From the NCBI RefSeq assembly GCF_000183385.1, contig NC_014760.1:62001-126000 (forward strand): a stretch of 64,000 bases of DNA, read 5' to 3'. Shown in pieces: positions 11,251 to 22,100 of the stretch. The position numbers and the translations under genes were made by a program. Origin of the DNA: Mycoplasmopsis bovis PG45. Its GTDB lineage: Bacteria > Bacillota_I > Bacilli_A > Mycoplasmatales > Metamycoplasmataceae. How positions within the stretch are numbered: position 1 is the stretch's first letter; each line of letters starts with the position of its first letter. Under the pieces are notes generated by a model, which was not told the origin of the DNA, did no database searches, and saw only the letters and a program-made list of their open reading frames with translations.

Positions 11251-12282
11251 TTACAACTTAAAGTATTTTATTGATGACTTGTATATTGTTAAAGACAACA
11301 ACGACAAATTTGCTGGCGGAGACACATCAACATTATTATTTTTAATAAATTCTTTAAGCATAGTAGTGCTAAATTCTCTCATTGCCTTTTTCTTGTTTCT
11401 AGTTTGTAAACTACAAAGTAAGTAGCAAAGCGAAGTTAATTGTACAAACAAACATTTTTTCATTAAGTTAATAATTTTTTCATTAGGCAATAATCTTAAT
11501 TCAGTAATTTCATTAAAAACGCCTTCATATGATGAAAACAGTAATTTTAATTTATTTGCTCATGCCTCTAGGTTTGTGGCAGATGAATTTTTTCTAATTT
11601 GGTATGTATACACTTTCTTTTTGATTTTTTTAAACTTCGGGTTTGTAAAAAAGAGCATATGCATAAATCTAACGTCTTCATATATGCCACCCGAAAATTT
11701 TTTGTTATATTTTTCAACAATTTTGCAGTAAAAACTTCTCTTTATCATCTTACCCCAAGGAACTAAAATGTTATTATAGTAGTGCTCAATTGGGGAATTA
11801 GTATCATAGCCAGTAAAACGCGGGGTTTCAGGAACTAAAACCCTAAAGTTTTTGAAAGCTTCAAAACTATATAAAGCCTCAGCGACCAGTACATCATAGT
11901 CATCATCTAAGTTATCAACAAAAATCTTAATTCCATTTCTGTGCAACTTATCATCATCATCAACAAAAATAAAATATTTGCCAGTTGATTTTTCAATTAA
12001 AAAGTGTCTGTTAAAACCTATGCCAACATGCTCATGATAATCCTTTAAATCATAGACCTTAATTCTAGAATCTTTAGTAGCATAGTCATTAATTATTTGC
12101 AAGGTATTATCAGTTGAGTAGTCATTAAGCAAAATAATTTCTAAATTTTTATATGTGCTTTTCAAAACATTTTTAAGTGAAAAATATGAATTTCTTTCAA
12201 TATTAAAACAAGGAATTAAAACACTAATTTTTGGATTATTAATGTCACTATTTTTAGACTTTTTCCTGTTTTTTTGAATCAT
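11251..12282 (-). CDS. Family 2 glycosyltransferase
   Basis: A 343-residue GT-A fold glycosyltransferase. Motifs are ISVLIPCFN at the N-terminus, LLNDYSTDNT (nucleotide-binding acidic residue), and IFVDDDDKLH (DXD metal site), all in the first 130 residues. The C-terminal 110 residues are less conserved and mostly helical. No membrane segment is seen, so it should act on the cytoplasmic face, perhaps in glycolipid or capsule-like polysaccharide synthesis; donor and acceptor cannot be read from sequence. One UGA tryptophan lies near residue 241 and another near the VPWGK segment is TGG. It stands upstream of serS on the same strand, 33 bases away. Confidence 0.88.
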
Positions 12283-12301
12283 AACTTGTATTATATCAAT
12301 A

Positions 12302-12421
12302 TTAGCATTTATAAGTACTCTTTATGTTTTTATAGTCAATGCTATTTTCACAACTAATTTCATAATATTTGCTAAGCCAATGTTTTTTATGATAAAACCA
12401 CCCTGCAGAAATAACAATCAT
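12302..12421 (-). CDS. Possible 39-aa membrane peptide or gene remnant
   Basis: A short frame starting MIVISAGWFYHKKHW and ending in a cysteine before TAA. Seven more codons upstream (AKTAWAF, with a UGA tryptophan) stay in frame before a stop, extending the hydrophobic segment. It looks like one membrane span with a charged tail. It lies just upstream of the glycosyltransferase on the same strand. It may be a small protein or the end of a decayed gene; no ribosome-binding site is clear. The rest of 12422-12540 holds nothing I can identify. Confidence 0.3.
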   Translation of the reverse strand: MIVISAGWFYHKKHWLSKYYEISCENSIDYKNIKSTYKC

Positions 12422-12540
12422 AAATGCTCATGCAGTTTTTGCTTAAATGATTGTTTTATAGGCTTTTAAGAAAAAATATTATTCAATTTATAACGCCCAC
12501 AAATTGTTGAGTTTATAATTTGAAATCTTAGAGTTTACTA

Positions 12541-12546
12541 TATAAT
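12541..12546 (+). promoter_or_regulatory. -10 box of rpmH-rnpA-yidC
   Basis: TATAAT at 12541-12546 with TTGAAA at 12520-12525 (15-base spacing), about 45 bases upstream of rpmH. Confidence 0.55.
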
Positions 12547-12592
12547 ATAAACCATTACCAATTTAAAACATTAATTTTTAACAGGAGGAAAT

Positions 12593-12742
12593 ATGAGCTT
12601 AAGAACATATCAACCTAAGAAAAGACAAAGAGCAAAAGTTCATGGATTTCGTGCTAGAATGGCTACTGAAAATGGTAGAAAAGTTTTAGCTGCTAGAAGA
12701 GCCAAAGGAAGAAAAAGACTCACTGTTTCTGACGATAAATAA
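12593..12742 (+). CDS. rpmH: 50S ribosomal protein L34
   Basis: A 49-residue, very basic protein with the L34 pattern: [20 protein letters not shown], then [17 protein letters not shown]. It binds 23S rRNA in the large subunit. The ATG at 12593 is preceded by an excellent AGGAGG at 12583-12588. It is the first gene of the conserved rpmH-rnpA-yidC cluster, 13 bases before rnpA. Confidence 0.98.
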   Translation: MSLRTYQPKKRQRAKVHGFRARMATENGRKVLAARRAKGRKRLTVSDDK

Positions 12743-12755
12743 TTTTTAACACCTC

Positions 12756-13079
12756 ATGAAAAAAGAATTTAGACTTCAAAAAAGTTGAGAATTTGATGAA
12801 ATAATTAAATCTAAAAAGCAACATGCAAACAATTTTTTAGTTTTGTACTACAAAGAAGCTTCAAGCTTTAAGTTAGGTATAACTGTTCCTAAAAAATTTT
12901 GCAATGCAGTTTTCAGAAATTATTATAAAAGGCAAGTTAAAGCAATCATTCATAAGCTAAATGCTTATGATTTGAAATTCCATTGCGTTTTAATTTTGCG
13001 TAAAGAATTTTTAAAAGAGAAGTTTGTGGCTAAGTTTAATGCAACCCAAAAACTTTTCAATAAATTAAAAACAAGTTAA
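12756..13079 (+). CDS. rnpA: Ribonuclease P protein component
   Basis: The protein subunit of RNase P, which supports the catalytic RNA in cutting tRNA 5' leaders. 107 residues, basic; contains the family signature RNYYKRQVKAIIH (RNxxKRxxR type) near residue 57 and the early FDEII plus LGITVPKK motif. One UGA tryptophan at about residue 11. Length and cluster position between rpmH and yidC fit. Confidence 0.95.
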
Positions 13080-13092
13080 GAGAAGTTGGAAA

Positions 13093-15258
13093 ATGAAAGA
13101 ATATAGATCAAATAACTTCAATTATTTCTCCAATGAGGACAGGCAAAAAGAAAAAAAGAAGAGCGCTTGAAAAAAAGTGTGATTTTGAATAAAAATTGTC
13201 TTTTATGTCCTGCTTTTTGGTATCGCAATGACAGGGTGCGTCCAAAGTTGTGTTGTTAAGTCATCTAACTACACCGGAAACGGTATTGAGTTTTATACAA
13301 GTAAGGAAAATGTTAGTCCGCATGTGACAACATTAGATACTTCTCACAAGCTAACTAAAGAAGAAAATACTTATTTAAAAGACAATAAAATTAATATAGA
13401 ACTTGAAAACGATGATCAATTATATTTCGAAAAAAACGATGGTGCAAACTTCCACTTGTCACACAAGAATTACGGCGAAATTATAAAAAATCTTAGAAGT
13501 GCTCATCAAGGCAGTTATGGTGCTTATAAAAATTGAAATGTAGCTATTCAGTTAAGAGATCATGATAAAAAATTATGAAACAACCAACCTATTATTAAAG
13601 GTACAGGCGATAACTCAAATAATTATCTTTTTGCAGTGCAACCAGTTGAAGATGCCAGTGCAAAAAGTAGCTACAAAACAATTTATAGCCCAAATGAATA
13701 TAAAGAATGATTATTAATTGACCCAAGTTTTGATTTTGATGCTAATTTTGTTTATGACAAAGACAAAAATATCTTCAAAATAAATCCTAATAGCACGAAA
13801 TTGATTAATGAAGGCAAATTCATTAGCAATTTGGATGTTAACAGCAATAATGATAAAAAGAAAAAAAATGATAAGAATGCTTTTATCTATGATAAAGAAT
13901 TATCATATCAAACATTTGCAAACAGAAATAATTTTACTGGCTTTGCTAAATTCAGACGAGACATTTTTGAAACATTAGCAACAAACACATTCTATTCAGA
14001 TAAATCTAAGTATTATAAAAAAGCATTATCTCAAGTTGAAAAAACATTGAAAAACGAAAATTATTCTGCGGACTTCAATGGTTTTAATAAATACTTTGTT
14101 GATAAAATTAAGAATAAAAAATCTAATGAATTAGAATTTGCACCAAATGTGTTTTATGCTCTTAAGTACTATAATAAAGCTTTAAACAAATATGCTAATG
14201 AGTTAAACTTCAGTGCATTAAATCAAATTTCACCTGTTAAGAATTCTGTTATTGAAGAAATTAATAGTTTAAGCAATGACTATAATAAGATTAATGATAA
14301 AAACAGTAAAGAGGCCACTGATTTAAGAAAAAAAATAACAACCTTAAATGAACAACTCAGAAATTCAAGCAGACTTCTTGCCCCTGCACCATACTCATCA
14401 ATGACAATTAATTTAAATGATGCAGTTAAAATTCCATATGCAGGCGATGAGCCACAAAGAGTTATTTATAATTGAGCAGATGCTTGAAAACTAGGGCCAT
14501 TTTATGGACTATTAGTGTTCCCAACAGCTTGATTATCAGCTCACTTGTCAACAAGCTTGTCTCATTTAGGTGGCTGGGGAACAATTATAGTAATTTTAGT
14601 GTTAACAATTATTTTACGTAGTGCAATGTTGGCAATAACATTTAAACAAACTGTTAACCAGTCTAAGCAAGAAGAGTTGAAGTCGAAAAAAGCAAAAATT
14701 GATGCTAAATATGCTGAGTTCAAAAACAATAAGCAAATGAAAGCTAGACAACAACAAGAAGTTGCTGAGCTTTATAAAAAACATGGTATTAATCCATTTG
14801 ATGCTTTTGTAACAATGCTAATTTCTCTACCTATCTTTATTATGATGTGACGGGTTATTCAGTCTCTACCTGAATTTAAGTCTACTGTGTGATTAGGCAT
14901 CTCATTTGCTGAAACATCATGGCGAAGATTATTCTTCTCAGGAGAGTGGCAATATTTAGGAGTTCTTCTAGTTGTTGCCATTGTGCAAGGTGTAGCACAG
15001 TTCCTTCCTCAAATTCTGAACAGGAAAAAGTTCAAAGAGCGGACTAGTCTTGAGGAAGAAAAAGCACTTAAAAAAGCAAATAGAACTCAACGGATTATGA
15101 CTATTGTCTTCTTCTTTGTAACTCTAATATTTTCAGCTGGTCTTCAAGTTTATTGAATAATTTCTGGATTATGAACAATCATTCAGACACTAAGTATTCA
15201 CCAATTTAAGAAATCAACTTACTACAGAAGAAAATATCTAGACAAACACAAAGCATAA
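13093..15258 (+). CDS. yidC: Membrane protein insertase YidC/OxaA with large extracytoplasmic domain
   Basis: YidC inserts and folds membrane proteins. The 721-residue product starts with a lysine-rich cytoplasmic tail, a first membrane helix (about 30-48) ending in MTGC, then an unusually long, K/N-rich extracytoplasmic domain of roughly 420 residues, and the conserved insertase core from about residue 475 (GLLVFPTAWLSAHLSTSL, GGWGTIIVILVLTIILRS with the conserved arginine, then KHGINPFDAFVTML and two more helix pairs). The basic C-terminal tail RRKYLDKHKA is typical of ribosome-contacting YidC. The core is family-like; the large domain is what makes it much longer than usual Gram-positive YidC. 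MTGC could be a lipoprotein cleavage site. Confidence 0.93.
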
Positions 15259-15261
15259 TTT

Positions 15262-15292
15262 CAAAAATTCCTAGCAATGCTTGGGATTTTTT
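15262..15292 (+). terminator. Imperfect terminator behind yidC
   Basis: AATTCCTAGCA pairs imperfectly (one mismatch, one wobble) with TGCTTGGGATT and is followed by TTTT. It ends the rpmH-rnpA-yidC operon. Confidence 0.6.
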
Positions 15293-15413
15293 GTTTATCA
15301 CTATAAAAAAGCAATAAATGTTTAAAACATACCATCAATATGCTAATTTATAATTAAGAAAAATATAAAGTAATAAAATTAATATATAAACTACAATTCA
15401 AAATAGGAGCTAT

Positions 15414-16394
15414 ATGAAAATTTATATTGTTAAAAGTACTTCGCCATATGAAACATTGGCTTATGAGAATCTAATAATGGAAGATCCATCAATCACTGGC
15501 GATGTTTTAGTGCTTTATCAACATGCAAATGCAATAATCATTGGTAACAACCAAAATGCATATGAAGAAATCAACCGTGAATATGTTAGAGATCACAAAA
15601 TTGTATTAGCAAGAAGAAAGTCAGGTGGTGGTGCTGTTTACCATGACTTAGGTAACCTAAACTTTAGTTTTATTTCAGATAAATCTGATGATAATAGCTA
15701 TGTGAAGTTCCTTAGACCAATTATTAATTTCCTTAACTCATTAGGATTAGAATCTGAATTTCATGGCAGAAACGACATTCACGCCAATGGATGCAAAATA
15801 AGCGGTAATGCACAATATATTAGTGGCAAAAGAATAGTTTCACATGGAACATTACTTTTTGATGTTGATATGACAATATTATCTAAAGCGCTTAATCCAA
15901 ACAAAATAAAATTTGAATCCAAAGGTATTAAATCAATTCGTTCTAGAGTTGCAAATATCAATGACCTATTGCCTAAAAAAATGACAGTTGATGAATTCAA
16001 AGATACTTTAGTTAAATACTTTGTTGAAAATGAAAACTGCACATTAGAAGAAATTCCATATGAAAAATATGCTGAAAGATTCGAAGAGCTAAGAAGTCTA
16101 TTTAGCTCTGAAAAATGAATATACGATCGTTCAGCAAACTTTACATATTCAAAAACTGAAAAATTCCCAGGCGGACTTGTTACAGTTTATGGCACAATTG
16201 AAAACTCTATTATTAAAGACATAATTTTTGCTGGTGACTTTTTAAGTAAAAAAGATATTAGAGACGTTGAGCCTTTATTTAAAGGTATACGTTATGATGA
16301 AAAATCAGTTAGAGAAGTTTTAACAAAAATTGATATAGAAAACTACTTTGGTACTCTAACAGAGGATGAAATTGTCAAAATAATTTTAGGGTAA
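15414..16394 (+). CDS. lplA: Lipoate-protein ligase A
   Basis: LplA activates lipoate with ATP and attaches it to a lysine of lipoyl domains (PDH E2, GcvH). The 326-residue protein has the family motif RRKSGGGAVYHDLGNLNFSF near residue 63 and the lipoate/AMP-binding segment around GRNDIHANGCKISGNAQYI with the conserved lysine and SHGTLLFDVD. A C-terminal accessory domain follows (one UGA tryptophan at its start). RBS TAGGAG at 15402-15407. Forms a pair with the hydrolase downstream. No lipoyl domain is visible in the PDH genes of this window, so its substrate is elsewhere or unusual. Confidence 0.95.
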
Positions 16395-16397
16395 AAA

Positions 16398-17219
16398 GTG
16401 AATAGTACAGTTCTAATTAAAAACGAGAAAATTCATTACATCTACGAAGACACATCCAATGATATTCCAGTTCTTTTATTCGTTCATGGATTCAAAGATA
16501 GATCTAAAACAATTCAACCACTCATAAGCATAAAAAACAGAAATTATTCTATTTATGCATTAGATTTACCAGGTTGTGGTGAATCAAGCAGCAATTTAGG
16601 CGAATATTCGATTGAATTTTATGCTGAAGTGGTGAGAGAGTTCATAGCTAGAGTATTGCCAAATAAAAAAGTAATATTAATGGGACACTCAATGGGTGCT
16701 GCTGTGTCTTTAATGTGTTTTGACTTACTAAATGTTTTAGAGCTTATTTTAGTGGCACCATTTAATTACAATGCAAAACTTAATGCAGGTTTTAGTGATG
16801 GCAAAAAATGAATGCTACCCGAAAGCATTGAGGATGCAATCGAGTCATATAAAGCTTTAGTATACAATCCTAATCCATTCTACATAAAAGGCATACAAGC
16901 ATTTGCAATGCAAGATGTACAAAACAGAGAAGCAACCAAAAAGATGTTTTCACACATTGTCGATAATCAATTTTTTAATACCTCTTACCTAGATAATGTT
17001 CTAAAACCACTATACCATAGTGCTAAAAAGCCATACACACTAATTTATGCTAAAAATGACCAATTTACTACTGAAGCAGAAATGCTTAAGCTAATTGATG
17101 ATATACCAAGCATAACTCCATATGCTTTGGACGAATGCGGTCATGCTGTATTTTTCCAAAAAGCAAATAAAGTTAATGAAATAGTAACGAATATAGCAAG
17201 CACAATAAAACTCCAATAA
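16398..17219 (+). CDS. Alpha/beta hydrolase
   Basis: A 273-residue alpha/beta-fold hydrolase. Visible parts are VLLFVHGF (oxyanion-hole region), ALDLPGCGESS, nucleophile elbow GHSMGAA (serine near residue 98), a late aspartate in YAKNDQF, and histidine in DECGHAVFF, which together give a Ser-Asp-His triad. No signal peptide, so cytoplasmic. Substrate unknown: carboxylesterase or lysophospholipase-like activity is plausible. The start is a GTG three bases after the lplA stop; one UGA tryptophan lies mid-gene. Co-transcribed with lplA. Confidence 0.88.
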
Positions 17220-17235
17220 GTCTATGAAAAAGCCA

Positions 17236-17278
17236 AATAAAGCAACGAATTAATTATGCTTTCTTGCTTTATTTTTTT
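17236..17278 (+). terminator. Terminator behind lplA-hydrolase
   Basis: AAATAAAGCA (from 17236) pairs with TGCTTTATTT ending near 17275, followed by T residues. A 20-base loop makes it less compact than other terminators here. Confidence 0.6.
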
Positions 17279-17302
17279 ACTATTATTTTTATAATATTTA
17301 CT

Positions 17303-18067
17303 ATGAATATAGATGCAATTTATAGTACCTTTTTTGTTAATGGATCAAACGTTATTTCGGCATGATTTGTGATAATATTTGGATTTTTAGGAATGTCAAT
17401 GACTCTTATTTTAGGTCTTCCGCAAGCCATTCATCTATACAAGTGCAAGAAAACTGGAAATGTTAAGTATTATTCATACTGAATGTTTTTATTTGGAATA
17501 CTTTCATGGATATTTTTAGGTGCTTTTGATCCGGTTCAAAAAATGTTTGCTATTGTAATATCTAATTGCATTTGCTCTTTAATTTATGTTATTACGTTGT
17601 GACTTACTTACAGATATTCAAGTGATCCTAAACGTAAAAGAAATCAATGAATCGTATTGTTTTCATCGCTTTTACTTTCAATTTTTGTAATTAGCTTGTC
17701 AATTTCAGCCTTAGTTTTAGAATGAAAACTACCCCAAATTGCACAAATGAGTATTGCTCAAATAGTGCCAATAATTACAACATTTGCATTCTTTCCTCAG
17801 GTTTTGAAGGCAATTGATTCTAAAGATTATTCAGGAATGTCAGCTTCAATGGTCTGAACATTCATCTTAGCTAATGTGTTTTGAACATTATATTGAGTGT
17901 TTTTTATAATTAATGCCGGAATTGCCCCACAATTAATAAGTGCACTAATATGGCAAGTTTTATCATTACTCCTATATTCACTTTTGTTAATAAAAATGAT
18001 GCATCAAGCAAAGCTAAATAAAATAAACAATACCAATGAAAATGTAGCGGAGAACAAGTATGTATAA
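17303..18067 (+). CDS. PQ-loop repeat membrane protein
   Basis: A 254-residue protein with about seven membrane helices. Two PQ-loop motifs are seen: LGLPQAIHLYKCKKTGNV in the first repeat and FAFFPQVLKAIDSKDYSGMS in the second, each followed by the conserved aromatic-rich helix. PQ-loop proteins (SWEET/SemiSWEET, cystinosin, KDEL-receptor relatives) move sugars, amino acids or cofactors; the substrate cannot be told. It uses many UGA tryptophans (more than ten), which hides it from standard-code gene calls. Its end overlaps the asnA start by eight bases, so a link to asparagine or amino-acid supply is possible but unproven. Confidence 0.85.
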
Positions 18068-19040
18068 ATCTAAACTGACTTTAAAAGAAACACAACAAGC
18101 TATTCAAGATCTTAAATTTGCCTTTACAAAAAAACTTAATCAAGAGTTAAAATTAACAAGAGTTTCTGCCCCTTTATTTGTTACTTCAAGCTCTAAAATT
18201 AATGATGGCTTAAATGGTGATATCCCAGTTATTTTCTCACCAAATAAATGAAAAGAAAATATCGAAATTGTGCACTCACTTGCTAAGTGAAAAAGATCTG
18301 CGCTATCAAGATACAAATTCTTACCTGGTGAAGGTTTATGGACAGATATGAATGCAATCCGCAAGGATGATGAAGTAGACTATAAGCATTCATTATATGT
18401 TGATCAATGAGACTGGGAATTAATTATTAACAAAGATGATCGAAACCTAGAATTTTTGAAGAGAATTGTCGAAACAATCTATAAATCAATCAGATATGTT
18501 GAAAACAAAATTAACTTTAAGTATCCTGTATTAGACCAAAAGTTGCCATCTGAAATAAAATTTATTAACTCCGAAGAGTTATACAGAGAGTTTCCAAATG
18601 TAAGTCCCGAGGAAAGGGAAAATATAGTTGCCAAAAAGTATAAAGCTGTTTTTATTTACAAAATAGGTCACACATTGCCTGATGGCTTGCCTCATTCAAA
18701 AAGAGCGTTTGACTATGATGATTGGGAATTAAATGGTGACATGGTTTTTTATGATAAAGTTAATGATGCAGCCTTAGAAATTTCATCAATGGGTATAAGG
18801 GTTGATAGTGATTCGCTAACTAAACAAGCTAAAATTTCTAGAAAAAAAGATAGTGATATGGGCGAGTACCATAAGTTAGTATTAAGTCAAAAATTACCTT
18901 ACACAATCGGCGGCGGTATTGGGCAAAGCAGATTAAGTATGTTCTTATTAGAAAAGAAGCACATTGGCGAAGTTCAAGCAAGCGTTTGACCTGATGAGCA
19001 TAGAGAATTTTTTGAGAAAGAAGGAGTTATTTTACTATAG
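18060..19040 (+). CDS. asnA: Aspartate--ammonia ligase (asparagine synthetase A)
   Basis: AsnA makes asparagine from aspartate, ammonia and ATP; it shares the class II synthetase fold. The 326-residue product shows the AsnA pattern [57 protein letters not shown] and the C-terminal [14 protein letters not shown]. Four or more conserved tryptophans are coded by UGA. Length fits the family. Start ATG lies inside the end of the PQ-loop gene. Confidence 0.96.
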
Positions 19041-19152
19041 GTGTATTTTCTAAAATATCTATAAAATAGTGTTTTTAGTAAATTAACTATCTAATAGTTA
19101 AATATTATTAGCAAAATTAAATAAATTAATTTATATATCGTATTAGTATTAA

Positions 19153-19158
19153 TATAAT
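19153..19158 (+). promoter_or_regulatory. -10 box of polC
   Basis: TATAAT only six bases before the polC ATG (19165). No Shine-Dalgarno sequence fits between, so polC mRNA may be leaderless. Confidence 0.5.
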
Positions 19159-19164
19159 ATATGT

Positions 19165-22100
19165 ATGAGTTCTGTAGGTTATAAAAGATTTCAAGCATTT
19201 TGCAAAGCTAATAACATAGAAATTAATAACGAGTTAGAAGGAACCGAACTGGTTCTTTTTAATCTTAATTATGATGAAAATTCAAATGATAAATTGAAGC
19301 TAGAATTCCGCTTTAAAAATTTTATTTCATATGATACAGTAAGAAAATTAAAATCCTTCATAAGATCTAACAGAGACAAATGAGATGTTTCATTTGTTTT
19401 TTCTAGCGATTCATATAGCAAAGAAAATATCTTATGTTTTGTTAATAAAATAATTGATAAAACACGTTTTATGCCTTTAAAACAGATTAATTGGGAAAAT
19501 AAATTTGTTGTAAAAGACAATAATGCCTATTTTGAAAACATTGATAGGGATTTCGAGAATCAATATGGAATGCTGATTGATAAGTTACTAAACAAACTTA
19601 AAGAATATGGTTTTGCAACGCTTGATTTTTCATATAACTATGCAACAAACTTAACTTCTAATGATCAAAATTTATCATCAAATGCGGAAGAATCTGAAAA
19701 GATAAAAAGAGAACTTTTTAAAAAAATGATTGAATTAGACCAGTCATCTACATCATATGAAAGTAATAGTAACAGTCCACTAAGGATAAAGAGGAATCTT
19801 AACAAGAGTTATACAAGGTACTCTATCAAAGATTTAAATGATGCGCCAAGCAGAGTTAATGTAGAATTTGTTGGTATATTATTTGCTTCTAAAAAAACTT
19901 TTTCTAAAAACAAACGGTTAACTATCCAATTCAAAGTAAGTGACTTTGAGAGTGCTGTTAATTGTATGTGATTCTTAGACACTGACTGATTGAGTAATGA
20001 GCAAAAAAATCTAATTAACCCTGAAAATCAATCTTGAGTTAAGGTTAAAGGTTCAATTCCAAGTAGCGACAAGATTAAAGGAAACAACTTCTTTGTCTAT
20101 GTTGATTCGCTTGAATTAACAGCTTGTCCACTAAATATAAATGAAGATAAAGCACCCGAAGATAGAAAAAGAGTTGAGTTCCATATTTCAACAAAAATGA
20201 ACACAATGGATGGACTTTTTAATGCCGATGATTTTGTTGAAAGAGCCAAAAGATGAAAAATGCCAGCAATCGGCATTATGGACACCGATGGCGCACAGGG
20301 CTATCCCAAATTATTTAATAAAGCAAAAAAATCAGGAATTAAAGCCATATACGGAACTGCATTCACTACTATAAATAAGGCAAATGAGGCAATTTTAGGC
20401 GAAATTCCTGAGGGCAGTTTTAAAGACTATTCATATGTTTCATTTGACATTGAAACAACAGGATTAAGTCCAAAATTCCACGAAATAATTGAATTTGGTG
20501 CAGTTGATATTAATCAGGATTTAAAAGTAGGAAAAACAACTCAGTTTTTTATTAAGCCAAAAGATAAAATTGGTAGTTTTACTACTGAATTAACCGGAAT
20601 TACACAGCAAATGCTTGATTCTAAGGGGCTTTATATAAAAGAAGGTCTAGAAAAAATTTATGATTGTTTAGATGGAAAAATAGCTATTGCACATAATGCA
20701 AAATTTGACTTTAACTTTTTAAAGGAACAATTTAGGCTCAACAATATGCAATTCCCAAGAGTCACAGTTATTGACACTCTGGTAGCTTCTAGAATTGGTT
20801 TCCCGGGCTATAAACGCCACAAATTAGAAGATGTTGCGTCAAGACTTGGTGTTGTTTATGATCCAAATGTTGCTCACCGTGGGGATTATGATGCCAAGGT
20901 TTTGGCAAATGTATGAGTTAATATTATTTCAGAATTGAATGCCAAGGGTATTTTCACTTTTGATGACCTAAGCAAGTATTCTTCTAATGAACTTTATGCA
21001 AAAATGCATGGGTATGAAGTTTCAACAATTGCTTTAAATAATCAAGGCTTAAAGAAGCAATTTGAGTTGATAACTGACTGCTTAACCAAAAAATATATTA
21101 ATGGTCCAATAACATTCAAGGAAGACTTTGCTTCTTTGAATAGAACGGATATCTTAGTAGGTTCTGGAACATTAAAAGGCTTATTAATTGATAAGTATTT
21201 TTACTCATCCCATGATGATTTTATAAATGAGCTTAAACTTTATGATTTTATTGAAATTCCGGCGCCTCAATGTTTTGAACACTGAATAAGATACGGATTT
21301 ATAACCACAAAACAACTGCAAAAAGGCTTGAGCGAAATTATCTATGAAGCAAAAAAACATTCTAAGATTTTTATTGCAACTGCGGATGTTAAGTATTTAG
21401 ATCCATGAGATCAAGAAATTTTTAAATCTCTTGTTTATGCAAAAGGAATAAAGAATGCTAGACATTATTTATTTGACTATAAAAAAGCCGAAGAAGGAAG
21501 ATTAGTTATACCAAATCAACGCTTTTTAACTACTGAAGAAATGCTTAAGCAATTTGCGTTTTTACAAGATAACCAGCTAATAGAAGAATTAGTCATTGAT
21601 AATACTCAGTTAATAGCTAATATGGCTGAAAATATTGAAGTAATTAAATCTGGTTTGTTTACACCTGAATTTGATGATTCTAAGAAAAAATTATATGACT
21701 TAGTCTATAAAAATGCATATGCAAAATATGGAGAGAAACTTCCTGAAATAATTCAAAAAAGAATTGATTCTGAACTTAATCCAATTATTAAGTATGGTTT
21801 TGATGTAATTTATTGAATAAGTTATAAACTGGTGAAACTCTCAATTGACCAAGGATTTATTGTTGGTAGCAGAGGTTCTATAGGTTCGTCATTTGTTGCA
21901 TCATTAATTGGAATTTCTGAAGTTAATCCGTTAATCCCTCATTATTGTTGTCCTAATTGTAAATATTTTGAAGTAGCTAATGCTCCAGGCGTAACTAGTG
22001 GATATGATTTGCCTGATAAGCCTTGCCCTGAGTGTAATACGCTTATAAAAGGTGACGGGCAAAGCATACCTTTTGAAACATTTTTAGGATTTAATGCTGA

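Noticed and set aside
12283-12592. Possible replication origin next to rpmH-rnpA
   Set aside because: No cluster of DnaA boxes (TTATCCACA type) and no dnaA or dnaN gene is seen; rpmH-rnpA can lie away from the origin in mycoplasmas.
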